Origin: Phycisphaerales bacterium UBA1845
GTDB taxonomy: Bacteria; Planctomycetota; Phycisphaerae; UBA1845
NCBI GenBank assembly: GCA_002338715.1
Contig: DDIR01000085.1
Location: 18,515-43,602 of the forward strand
Direction of reading: 5' to 3'
Length of the DNA stretch: 25,088 nucleotides
Made by a program: the position numbers and the translations under genes. This document shows, piece by piece, positions 17,836 to 24,797 of the stretch. The notes beneath the pieces were generated by a model that saw nothing but the letters and a program-made list of their open reading frames with translations, searched no databases and was not told where the DNA came from. Position 1 is the first letter of the stretch. Each line of letters begins with the position of its first letter.

Positions 17836-17864
17836 GAGTCCGGACTCCAGGCCCGTCTGGCCTG
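17836..17864 (-). terminator. Adjacent palindrome and hairpin downstream of the response regulator
   Basis: GAGTCCGGACTC (17836-17847) is a perfect 12-base palindrome. It is directly followed by CAGGCC-CGTCT-GGCCTG (17848-17864), a perfect 6-bp hairpin. They lie 43-71 bases beyond the response-regulator stop. There is no T-run, so this is at best a Rho-dependent or 3'-protecting structure, or an operator for the operon promoter about 80 bases away. Confidence 0.3.
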
Positions 17865-17906
17865 ATCACCGATGACCGATGATCGCGATTTTCAGATTGG
17901 GATTGC

Positions 17907-18563
17907 TCAGGCTTCGGCCAACCCTTCCCTGATCGCAAAACGGGCGAGAGCAACCCGATCATGGATTTCGAGTTTGGACATCAGATTGGCGCAGTGCCGG
18001 TCGACGGTCTTGACGGCGATGACCATGACCTTGGCGATTTCCTTCTTGGACATCCCCCGGGCCACGTACCGGAGCACCTCCAACTCCCGCTCCGTCAGCA
18101 TCGACGCCCGGGACTTTGAGGATGACTGCAAACGCACGCCCGCACCGTCGACCACCAAACGCGACTGAACCTTGGACGAGAAATAGGCGAAACCTTTTGC
18201 CGCCCGCCGAATGGCTTCGATCACGATTTCCGGCGCTTCATCTTTCGTGATGTATCCGGAAGCGTTGGCCGCCAGCGCCGACTCGATGTATCGGTCGTTG
18301 AAAAAGGCGCTGACATAAATGACGCGGGTGTGCGGCGAGATGGACTTGATCGTCTTGGCGGCTTCAAAGCAGATCGTCCCCGGCATGTCGATGTCCATGA
18401 GGATGACGTCGGGCTTGAGCCGTGCGGCTTCGGAGATGGCCTCCTCACCGTCGCTCGTCACGCCGACCACTTCAAAATCCGGTTCGCTGCGAAGTCGATC
18501 GCGTAGCGCGTCGCGCAACAGCGCATGGTCGTCCGCGAGTAGAATTGTTGTCTTTGAATCCAT
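17907..18563 (-). CDS. NarL/FixJ-type response regulator (REC + LuxR HTH)
   Basis: This 218-residue DNA-binding response regulator is complete. The receiver domain (about 5-120) has the acidic pair D11-D12, phosphoacceptor D57 (LMDIDMP), switch residue S85 and K107 (YITKD). The LuxR-type helix-turn-helix (about 150-212) contains TERELEVLRYVARGMSKKEIA and the recognition helix KTVDRHCANLMSKL. ATG 18563 is two bases after the stop of the upstream histidine kinase gene, so the two are cotranscribed. All phosphorylation residues are intact even though the partner kinase looks catalytically impaired. The gene lies 253 bases upstream of, and in the same direction as, the lipid operon, which makes it a candidate regulator. 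Confidence 0.93.
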   Translation of the reverse strand: MDSKTTILLADDHALLRDALRDRLRSEPDFEVVGVTSDGEEAISEAARLKPDVILMDIDMPGTICFEAAKTIKSISPHTRVIYVSAFFNDRYIESALAANASGYITKDEAPEIVIEAIRRAAKGFAYFSSKVQSRLVVDGAGVRLQSSSKSRASMLTERELEVLRYVARGMSKKEIAKVMVIAVKTVDRHCANLMSKLEIHDRVALARFAIREGLAEA

Positions 18564-18565
18564 GT

Positions 18566-20230
18566 CTATGTTCCCCTGGATAGGACGCCTTGCGCCAGCC
18601 TGATCAGCGCATTCGTCGAGAAAGGCTTACGCAACAAAGTCGTCTTGGCGTCTTTCGTCACTCCGTCGGCTTTTCCGAAACCGTCCGTTTTGTCGGCTCC
18701 GGTTAGGACAATGACTGCAGTCTGGTGCCCCTTCCCCCTGATTCCTTGTAGAAATTCCGCACCCCCATCCTGCAAGTTGGTGTCCAGCACAATCAGATTG
18801 ATGGATTGGGGAGCTTCATAGAATTTATTCTCCAAAGCCGCCCGACTCGCCAACGGAATCACGCCAAACCCCGAATCCCTCAGTGAGGCCGCGACAATGT
18901 CCCGGACCTGTTGGTCTTCGCCAGCGATCAGGACCACGTTCGACGCCGCGGTGGCAGACGTCTCTTCATGGCGTTCCGCCCGATCAGGAGAACACGGCGA
19001 GCAAGGAAAGTCCACTCGGATCGTGGTCCCACCCGTGGTCGGCTCGTAACCGAAAATGGCCCGATGGTCCTCAACAATATCCAACACGGCGGGGTAGTGT
19101 TCTGCGGCCGCGGTCATCGTGTCGTCGCTGGATGCACGTCGTTCGGTCGGCTGGTCCTGTTTTGCGCCAATCATGTTGCTTCTTCGCATCGCAAAACAAA
19201 GTCGCGCAAACCCGGTAGTCGACGTCGAGAAACCTTCCGAATTGTCAACGCCAACATCGGCCGCAGACTCATGTGGCATCAGCGATATTGTCAACTCGCC
19301 GCCTTCACTCATGTTGTTTCGTGCATCAAGCGTCAGGCTCAAAATGAGTTGCTGAATCCGCAATGCATCTGCGCAAACCCGCAATGGCGTTTCACATTCA
19401 TTTTCGACATGCAGCTTGATACCAGCCGGTAGAACCCGCCGAACCATTCGATGGGCCCCCGCCACTGCTTTGCGCAAATCCAGTTGCCGCTTCTCGCTCG
19501 GAAAGTCGCGGCCAATTGCCATTAACGATTTTGTCAAACTTGATGCCTCGTCAATCGCCATTTCGATCGCACCGATTGAGTCAGTCAATACCTGATCTTT
19601 GGGCACGCCATTTCGCAACAGATCGACATGCATCGAAACAACCGTCAACGCGTTGTTGAAATCGTGGGCGACGCTGGCTGTCAATTCACCCATCGCTTCG
19701 GCTGTCCGATCGCTTCGAATCTGCTCCTCGATGCTGACCTTGTCTCGCTCTGACTTGTGGCGTCTGGAGACATCGATCATGAGCCCAACAATCTTAGGCA
19801 GTTCGCCATCGCGCTTGACGACGCGAACCAGATCGCGAATCCAAACGATTTCACCCTTTGAGTCGATCATGCGGTACTCGAACTCGTGGGGCTTTCCTGC
19901 CTCCACCGCAGACTGACAAAATGAAACCGCCCAGCGACGATCTTCGGGATGAAGGTGTTTCACCCAGAATTTTGGGTCGGCGAGCCAGTCTTCGATCGGA
20001 AAACCGAGAATGGCCTCGGCCCCCTTGCTGACATATTCAAAATCGTATGTCTCCGCGTCCATTTGCCAAATGGCTGCGGGGATCAATTCAGTCAACTCGT
20101 GAATCTGATCCAGGGAGTATCCGCTCGGTTTTTGGTTCAAGGTTGAATTCTCGTATTCAGTCCGGGTCTCCACTGAATTTCGACGCACCGAATTGAGTCT
20201 GGAATTCGAAGGCCCGATTTCACAAATCAT
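18566..20230 (-). CDS. Hybrid sensor histidine kinase (PAS-HisKA-HATPase-REC) with degenerate ATP-binding domain
   Basis: From ATG 20230 this is a 554-residue, probably cytoplasmic sensor. Residues 40-165 form a PAS_3-type fold (AAIWQMDAETYDFEYVS, HPEDR, DVSRRHKSE). HisKA follows with phosphoacceptor H189 in GELTASVAHDFNN. A HATPase-like region comes next, but its motifs are broken. The N-box, normally N-x-x-x-N-A-R-D-A-M, reads S-L-T-L-D-A-R-N-N-M. The D-x-G-x-G-M (G1) box is absent, replaced by CFAMRRSNM, and the G2 box before VLDIVEDH lacks its glycines. Only the terminal GGTTIRVDFP survives. A C-terminal receiver has D483 (VLDTNLQDG), T in VLTG and K in LRKPF. The frame stays open to 20392, so the start is uncertain. 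It may act as a phosphatase or signal adaptor rather than a kinase. Confidence 0.8.
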   Translation of the reverse strand: MICEIGPSNSRLNSVRRNSVETRTEYENSTLNQKPSGYSLDQIHELTELIPAAIWQMDAETYDFEYVSKGAEAILGFPIEDWLADPKFWVKHLHPEDRRWAVSFCQSAVEAGKPHEFEYRMIDSKGEIVWIRDLVRVVKRDGELPKIVGLMIDVSRRHKSERDKVSIEEQIRSDRTAEAMGELTASVAHDFNNALTVVSMHVDLLRNGVPKDQVLTDSIGAIEMAIDEASSLTKSLMAIGRDFPSEKRQLDLRKAVAGAHRMVRRVLPAGIKLHVENECETPLRVCADALRIQQLILSLTLDARNNMSEGGELTISLMPHESAADVGVDNSEGFSTSTTGFARLCFAMRRSNMIGAKQDQPTERRASSDDTMTAAAEHYPAVLDIVEDHRAIFGYEPTTGGTTIRVDFPCSPCSPDRAERHEETSATAASNVVLIAGEDQQVRDIVAASLRDSGFGVIPLASRAALENKFYEAPQSINLIVLDTNLQDGGAEFLQGIRGKGHQTAVIVLTGADKTDGFGKADGVTKDAKTTLLRKPFSTNALIRLAQGVLSRGT

Positions 20231-20341
20231 CCACCACAAGCAACTTAGAGTATAGCTGCGTCGCCCTGAAATCACAGCGAAATCAGCTGCGCGTATTCCC
20301 TCGACCAGACCAGATCGGCTATTAGAGGCCCTTGGCGGACG

Positions 20342-20366
20342 AATTGGTTCAGCTTTTGAACCAATT
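20342..20366. repeat. Perfect 10-bp inverted repeat in the divergent intergenic region
   Basis: AATTGGTTCA (20342-20351) and TGAACCAATT (20357-20366) are exact complements around a GCTTT centre. The 348-base gap between the histidine kinase (minus) and the 20579 gene (plus) contains this element and one candidate promoter; I see nothing else in it. No T-run follows on either strand, so a dimeric-regulator operator is more likely than a terminator. Confidence 0.6.
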
Positions 20367-20383
20367 GCTCTAATCCTTACAAA
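20356..20383 (+). promoter_or_regulatory. Candidate promoter of the secreted dehydrogenase gene
   Basis: TTGAAC (20356-20361), a 16-base spacer and TACAAA (20378-20383), each matching consensus at 4 of 6 positions. The -35 lies inside the right arm of the inverted repeat, so a protein bound to the palindrome would block it. The predicted leader is about 190 bases. Confidence 0.3.
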
Positions 20384-20578
20384 TGCAAGCACTTTCCACT
20401 AAAATGGGTCGAGTACACTGTCCGGGTCGGAACCCGCCATGGGTATCGGGCACGATCTGCAATGTCCACGTTGGCTGGCAACATGCAACGTCGGCGGGAT
20501 GCCATGATTGCTGCGATCGTCCTTGACCGAAACTGGCAAAGCAAAGAATCCAAACCGAACACTCAGGAGAAGGAAAGA

Positions 20579-21970
20579 ATGAAATCATTGATGGCTTTGG
20601 TGACGGCAGCGGTGATGGGGTGTCTGGTCTTTCCCCCATCGGCGAGCGCCACAGATCTGACGACCGTGAGGCTTGTATCCGGTCTGTCGAATCCTGTTTT
20701 CGTGACCTCGCCGCCGGGAGACACGGATCGGATTTTCATCGTTGAACAACGGTCAGGTAGCGTTGGGCGCATCCGCATCTTCAACCTGAATACGAATACG
20801 CTCAACCCTACACCATTTCTGACCGTTTCTGGAATTGCAACAAGCAACGAGCAAGGACTTCTGGGTCTTGCGTTCGATCCGGACTATGACACCAATGGCC
20901 GCTTTTTCATCTATTACATTCAATCCGGTGGAAACGGAACTTCGCGGCTTGCTACGGGAACGGTGTCGTCCAATCCCGATATCGCCAATTCAACGTTGAC
21001 CAACATCCTTTCGCTCAGCCAGTCATTCAGCAACCACAATGGTGGCTGGCTTGCGTTCGGTCCCGATGGAATGCTCTACCTGGGGCTCGGAGACGGCGGC
21101 GCATCATGTGATCCGTTCCAAGCGGCGCAGACCACGACGAACCTATTCGGCTCGATTCTTCGACTTGATGTCAGCGCCGGCACTTCTTATTCGAGCCCGG
21201 CAGACAATCCGTTTGTCGGAGGGCCTGAACGAGACGAGATTTGGCACTTTGGGTTGCGCAATCCATACCGGTGCAGCTTCGACAGAGTGACAGGCCAATT
21301 GTACATCGGTGATGTTGGCCAAGATGCGTGGGAGGAAATTGACATCGTTCCCGGCGACAGCAAAGGCGGCGAGAATTACGGATGGGATTGCAAGGAGGGC
21401 TTCGCCAACGCCGGTTGTTCAGCGCCGTTCGGCTGTTCGGCCTCTGATCCAGATCTAATTGACCCGGTGCATGCTTATGCAAACGGAAGTTTTTCGACGA
21501 ATTGTGCAGTAACAGGAGGAAGTGTCTATCGCGGATGCGCCATTCCGGACCTACGGGGAACCTATTTCTTCGGAGATTCTTGTGGTGCGGGCAGTATCTG
21601 GTCCCTTAGGTACCAGGGAACCGTCAGTCCTCCCATTACAACATGGACCAATCAACTCGATCCGGTCGGGTCAACTGTCGACAACGTCGTTTCGATCAGT
21701 GAAGACGCCAATGGCGAACTGTATATCTGTGACTTAGCCGGTGAAGTGTTCAAAATCATTCCGGACGGAGTCGTCGACCCGCCGACGCCGAGCGACTATG
21801 ACAACGATGGCGATGTCGACGGCCTGGACACCGATGCCTTCAAGGAGTGCATGGGCGGGCCGGGTGACTCCTATACGAACTGCCTTTGTGACGTATTCGA
21901 CACCGATGACACCGACGGCGATGTCGACCTGCGTGACTTCGCCGACTTCCAGCGCAAGTACACCGACTGA
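20579..21970 (+). CDS. Secreted glucose/sorbosone dehydrogenase family (GSDH) beta-propeller with dockerin-like tail
   Basis: This 463-residue exported protein has a signal peptide (MKSLMALVTAAVMGCLVFPPSASA-TD). The rest fits the GSDH family (PF07995; PQQ-dependent soluble aldose dehydrogenase and HIPL-like proteins), which oxidises sugars or related alcohols outside the cytoplasm. Key blocks are NEQGLLGLAFDPDY, the active-site region N-H153-N-G-G with LAFGPDGMLYLGLGDGG, GLRNPYRCSFD, GDVGQDAWEEIDIV and GGENYGWDCKEG. Residues 406-417 and 441-450 are two dockerin-like Ca-binding motifs (DYDNDGDVDGLD, DTDDTDGDVD). ATG 20579, with AGGAGAAGGAA just upstream, is chosen over the open frame from 20462 because it starts the signal peptide. 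Substrate and cofactor are unproven. Confidence 0.85.
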   Translation: MKSLMALVTAAVMGCLVFPPSASATDLTTVRLVSGLSNPVFVTSPPGDTDRIFIVEQRSGSVGRIRIFNLNTNTLNPTPFLTVSGIATSNEQGLLGLAFDPDYDTNGRFFIYYIQSGGNGTSRLATGTVSSNPDIANSTLTNILSLSQSFSNHNGGWLAFGPDGMLYLGLGDGGASCDPFQAAQTTTNLFGSILRLDVSAGTSYSSPADNPFVGGPERDEIWHFGLRNPYRCSFDRVTGQLYIGDVGQDAWEEIDIVPGDSKGGENYGWDCKEGFANAGCSAPFGCSASDPDLIDPVHAYANGSFSTNCAVTGGSVYRGCAIPDLRGTYFFGDSCGAGSIWSLRYQGTVSPPITTWTNQLDPVGSTVDNVVSISEDANGELYICDLAGEVFKIIPDGVVDPPTPSDYDNDGDVDGLDTDAFKECMGGPGDSYTNCLCDVFDTDDTDGDVDLRDFADFQRKYTD

Positions 21971-21998
21971 TATCAAACCGACTGAGAAATAGAAAAAA

Positions 21999-22035
21999 GC
22001 CTCCCGTGGCGTTGCAACCACGGGAGGCTTTTTTT
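21999..22035. terminator. Bidirectional intrinsic terminator between convergent genes
   Basis: GCCTCCCGTGG (21999-22009) pairs perfectly with CCACGGGAGGC (22018-22028) around an 8-base loop and is followed by seven T (22029-22035). On the other side a run of A at 21993-21998 gives a U-tract for the minus strand. It serves the 20579 gene (plus) and the lipoprotein gene ending at 22059 (minus). Confidence 0.93.
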
Positions 22036-22058
22036 GGAACCCAATATGGCTTTTGCGT

Positions 22059-22619
22059 TTAGCTCGAGCTCACTTCCACGCGGGGATTGCCGTCTTCATC
22101 CGCGAACGTCTCGACGTTCAGCGTGCCACCGCAGTCGTAATCCACACCAGCTTCAACGTCGAAGACCTGGTCGAACACGGTTTGGGGACCGACCACCGGC
22201 ACGTTGGCCGTCACCGTCACAGCGATGCTCATGGAATCCGGGCAAGCGGTTTCGAATGCACGCGTGAAGGGCTCAAGCGATTCACTCTGGCGGAGCACGA
22301 TGCTCTCGAATCCGTCGTAGTTCATCGTCAGCACAATTTCAACTTCCACCGCGACGAAGTTCAACAGTCCCGGATCGATTCCCTGCTGGCTCGCCAACTG
22401 GGCCACATCCTGGCTGTCGATCGTATTGTCGAGTCGAACCTTGGCGTTCGTCGCTTCGTCAAAGGCAACGCCGTCCGGAGGGGTAACATCGTCAAAACCG
22501 TTGTTATTCGCATCGACGAGTCTTGAGAGGTCCCCGCCTGAAGTGGGCTGCTGGCAACCCACGACGGCAAACGTCAGCAAGGTCATCGCCCCGATCCAAT
22601 TGAGTTTCGTCCAGTTCAT
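22059..22619 (-). CDS. Predicted lipoprotein, unknown function
   Basis: From ATG 22619 this is a 186-residue protein with a lipoprotein signal peptide: K5, a hydrophobic core and lipobox V-V-G-C22 followed by QQPTSGGD. Q at +2 does not signal inner-membrane retention by the enterobacterial rule, so outer-membrane or periplasmic display is plausible. A short Asp/Asn-rich stretch (DANNNGFDD, about 34-42) could bind calcium. The rest looks like a beta-rich globular domain, with paired Cys in TACPD and YDCGG. No family was recognised. The open frame extends to 22853, but the lipobox fixes the start at 22619. It is convergent with the GSDH gene and divergent from the metallopeptidase. Confidence 0.72.
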   Translation of the reverse strand: MNWTKLNWIGAMTLLTFAVVGCQQPTSGGDLSRLVDANNNGFDDVTPPDGVAFDEATNAKVRLDNTIDSQDVAQLASQQGIDPGLLNFVAVEVEIVLTMNYDGFESIVLRQSESLEPFTRAFETACPDSMSIAVTVTANVPVVGPQTVFDQVFDVEAGVDYDCGGTLNVETFADEDGNPRVEVSSS

Positions 22620-22831
22620 CGCCTTTGTCTCCGTAAGAATACTGTCGTGTCTGTGTTCGATACTTGATTGGAACGCCATCCCGATGGGGAATCGCTGCGG
22701 CGAACCGACTTGCACTCTCAGGTTACGATCCGTTTTCGGGGTTTCGCTAAGGCGGAAAAGGTTTTGAGCGATTGGACAAAATCGGCATGATTTGCACTTT
22801 AGGGTCCGGTAACGACAATGATCGTGGTTGC

Positions 22832-22862
22832 CGCAACCCATAACCGCACGCAACCCATAACC
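22832..22862. repeat. Tandem direct repeat upstream of the metallopeptidase gene
   Basis: CGCAACCCATAACC occurs at 22832-22845 and again at 22849-22862, a 17-base period. It lies in the 295-base gap between the divergent lipoprotein and metallopeptidase genes, about 50 bases before the latter's start. It could be a paired activator site. I found no convincing promoter hexamers or other feature in this gap. Confidence 0.5.
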
Positions 22863-22891
22863 AAGGAGCCCAAACCCCCTTGCAATCGAGG
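22857..22891 (+). repeat. Degenerate repeat, copy 1 (left flank of metallopeptidase gene)
   Basis: The segment beginning ATAACCAAGGAGCCC and ending AATCGAGG aligns by eye with 24708-24741 at roughly three quarters identity with one or two gaps. It sits in the leader of the metallopeptidase gene. Unlike copy 2, it has no matching right arm to form a hairpin. Confidence 0.35.
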
Positions 22892-22914
22892 CCTTCGCAA
22901 ACGGAGTGAATCCA

Positions 22915-24588
22915 ATGATCTTCGGTCAACTCAATCGTTCGTCGCGTGCCATCGTCGGCGCGTGCATCTTGGTGACAACCCTGACCTCCACTGCCACCGC
23001 AGACAATTCAGAAAAGAAAAAAATGATCGATCCCGACATGTACGCCACGGTGCGATTGACCACCGACCTGAGCAAGCTTTCCGAATCGCAAAAGAAAATG
23101 CTCCCGCTTCTGATCCAAGCGGCCAAGGACATGGATGATATCTTCTGGATGGAAGCATCGGGCGACTTTCGGGAATCAATCCCGCATCTCCCGTCGCCAG
23201 AACTCCAACGCCACGCCACGATCAATTATGGGCCCTGGGATCGGCTGGAAGGAAACACGCCATTTGTTGACGGCGTGGGTCCCAAACCGCTCGGTGCGTC
23301 CTTCTATCCGCCAGATATGACGCGCGAGATGTTTGAAAAATACGTCGCGGAACATCCCGACCAAAAGGCCGAACTCGAGCATCAATACACCGTCGTCGGA
23401 CGAAACGAAGCCGGCAAACTCACCGCGACGCCATACGCCAAGGCATTCGCCAAACAGGTTCAGTCGGCCAGCAAACTCTTGAAGCAAGCCGCGGAACTTG
23501 CTGAAGATGAGGGCCTTAAAAACTACCTCACCTTGCGGGCCGATGCATTGCTGACCGACAACTATCAACCGAGCGATCTGGCGTGGATGGACATGAAGTC
23601 GAACATCATCGACATCGTGATTGGCCCGATCGAAAACTACGAAGATCGGCTTTTCGGATACAAGTCAGCCCACGAAGCCTACGTGCTGGTGAAGGACAAA
23701 GACTGGAGCGATCGCCTCGCCCACTACGCGAAACTGCTTCCCGATCTTCAGCGACGCCTGCCCGTGCAAATCGCGTACAAGAAGGAAATGCCTGGCACCG
23801 ATTCCGATCTCAACGCGTACGATGTGATCTACTATGCTGGCGACTGCAATGCCGGTTCAAAAACCATCGCCATCAACCTGCCCAACGATGAGCAGGTTCA
23901 ATTGAAAAAAGGTACGCGCCGGTTGCAACTCAAGAACGCCATGCGTGCCAAGTATGACAAGATTCTCCTTCCCATTGCGGATGAGCTCATCGCCAAGGAT
24001 CAACGAAAACACCTCACTTTCGACGCATTCTTCGGCAACACCATGTTTCACGAAGTCGCGCATGGCCTGGGCATCAAGAACACCATCACCGGCAAGGGCA
24101 CCGTCAGGCAGGCGATGAAGGACCAGGCATCCGCGCTCGAAGAAGGTAAAGCCGACATCCTCGGACTCTACATGGTCACGCGATTGTTTGAAGACGGCGT
24201 GCTCAAGGAAGGCGAAGTGATGGACAACTACGTTACCTTCCTCGCCGGCATCTTCCGATCGGTCCGCTTCGGTGCCGCCAGCGCTCACGGCCGAGCAAAC
24301 ATGCTGCGCTTCAACTACTTCGCAGAAGCCGGTGCATTCAGCCGCGATGAAGAAACCGGAACCTATCGCGTCAACATGGAAAAAATGCAATCGGCGATGA
24401 CCAGCCTGACGCAGTTGATTTTGAGACTGCAAGGAGACGGTGACTACGATGGCGCGGTTGAACTCATGAAAGAGAAAGGGATCGTCGGCGCCGATCTGCA
24501 AGCCGACCTCGATCGACTTTCCAAAGCCAACATTCCCGTCGACGTCGTCTTTGAGCAGGGAATAAATGTTCTGGGACTGCAAGAGTAG
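22915..24588 (+). CDS. Exported zinc metallopeptidase, M49 (dipeptidyl peptidase III)-like with HEXXH motif
   Basis: This 557-residue protein has an N-terminal signal (RSSR, then a hydrophobic core to about TATA-DN), so it is probably periplasmic or secreted. The zinc site resembles peptidase family M49: H379-E380-V-A-H383, then a second motif E409-E410-G-K-A-D-I-L-G-L-Y, like 'EECRAE..GLY' of DPP III. Most M49 enzymes have the longer H-E-x-x-x-H. The 5-residue form is known from a thermophile homologue (Caldithrix, HEISH). A VDVVFEQG segment lies near the C-terminus. M49 enzymes remove dipeptides from peptide N-termini. ATG 22915 has ACGGAG eight bases upstream, which favours it over GTG 22906. 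A short VGAC resembles a lipobox, but too little hydrophobic sequence precedes it. Confidence 0.78.
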   Translation: MIFGQLNRSSRAIVGACILVTTLTSTATADNSEKKKMIDPDMYATVRLTTDLSKLSESQKKMLPLLIQAAKDMDDIFWMEASGDFRESIPHLPSPELQRHATINYGPWDRLEGNTPFVDGVGPKPLGASFYPPDMTREMFEKYVAEHPDQKAELEHQYTVVGRNEAGKLTATPYAKAFAKQVQSASKLLKQAAELAEDEGLKNYLTLRADALLTDNYQPSDLAWMDMKSNIIDIVIGPIENYEDRLFGYKSAHEAYVLVKDKDWSDRLAHYAKLLPDLQRRLPVQIAYKKEMPGTDSDLNAYDVIYYAGDCNAGSKTIAINLPNDEQVQLKKGTRRLQLKNAMRAKYDKILLPIADELIAKDQRKHLTFDAFFGNTMFHEVAHGLGIKNTITGKGTVRQAMKDQASALEEGKADILGLYMVTRLFEDGVLKEGEVMDNYVTFLAGIFRSVRFGAASAHGRANMLRFNYFAEAGAFSRDEETGTYRVNMEKMQSAMTSLTQLILRLQGDGDYDGAVELMKEKGIVGADLQADLDRLSKANIPVDVVFEQGINVLGLQE

Positions 24589-24661
24589 GCAAGACCACCG
24601 CGCTGTGTGTATTGCGGAGATTGCCCCAATCAGACATTTCTTTCATCAATACGCGACAGTC

Positions 24662-24682
24662 GCGAATCAAAGAGCGATTCGC
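24662..24682. repeat. Small perfect inverted repeat after the metallopeptidase gene
   Basis: GCGAATC (24662-24668) and GATTCGC (24676-24682) form a perfect 7-bp stem with a 7-base loop, 73 bases after the metallopeptidase stop. No T-run follows. It may stabilise the mRNA 3' end or be incidental. Confidence 0.35.
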
Positions 24683-24707
24683 AAGCTCTAAGACCACGCG
24701 CAATCTG

Positions 24708-24741
24708 ATAAACAAAGGAGCCACGCCCCCATTGAATCGGG
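24708..24741 (+). repeat. Degenerate repeat, copy 2 (right flank of metallopeptidase gene)
   Basis: The segment beginning ATAAACAAAGGAGCCA and ending AATCGGG resembles 22857-22891. It overlaps the left arm of the hairpin at 24717-24752. Confidence 0.35.
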
Positions 24742-24752
24742 TGCATGGCTCC
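24717..24752 (-). terminator. Hairpin between convergent metallopeptidase and zinc-ribbon genes
   Basis: GGAGCCACGCCCCC (24717-24730) pairs with GGGTGCATGGCTCC (24739-24752) over 14 positions with two mismatches and an 8-base loop. On the minus strand the stem is followed by TTTGTTTATC, a reasonable U-rich tail, so it best fits a terminator for the gene ending at 24798. On the plus strand the tail is weak (CTCTATTT). Confidence 0.55.
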
Positions 24753-24797
24753 CTCTATTTCATTCCAGTCCAAATTTCGCGCCGCAGCCGTGCCGAC

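Noticed and set aside
20231..20392. Extension of the histidine kinase frame to 20392
   Set aside because: The extra residues are Arg/Ser-rich without pattern and would run through the palindrome; the PAS domain begins well downstream.
22620..22853. Longer N-terminus of the lipoprotein
   Set aside because: The lipobox 22 residues after ATG 22619 defines a proper signal peptide, and the longer form would bury it.
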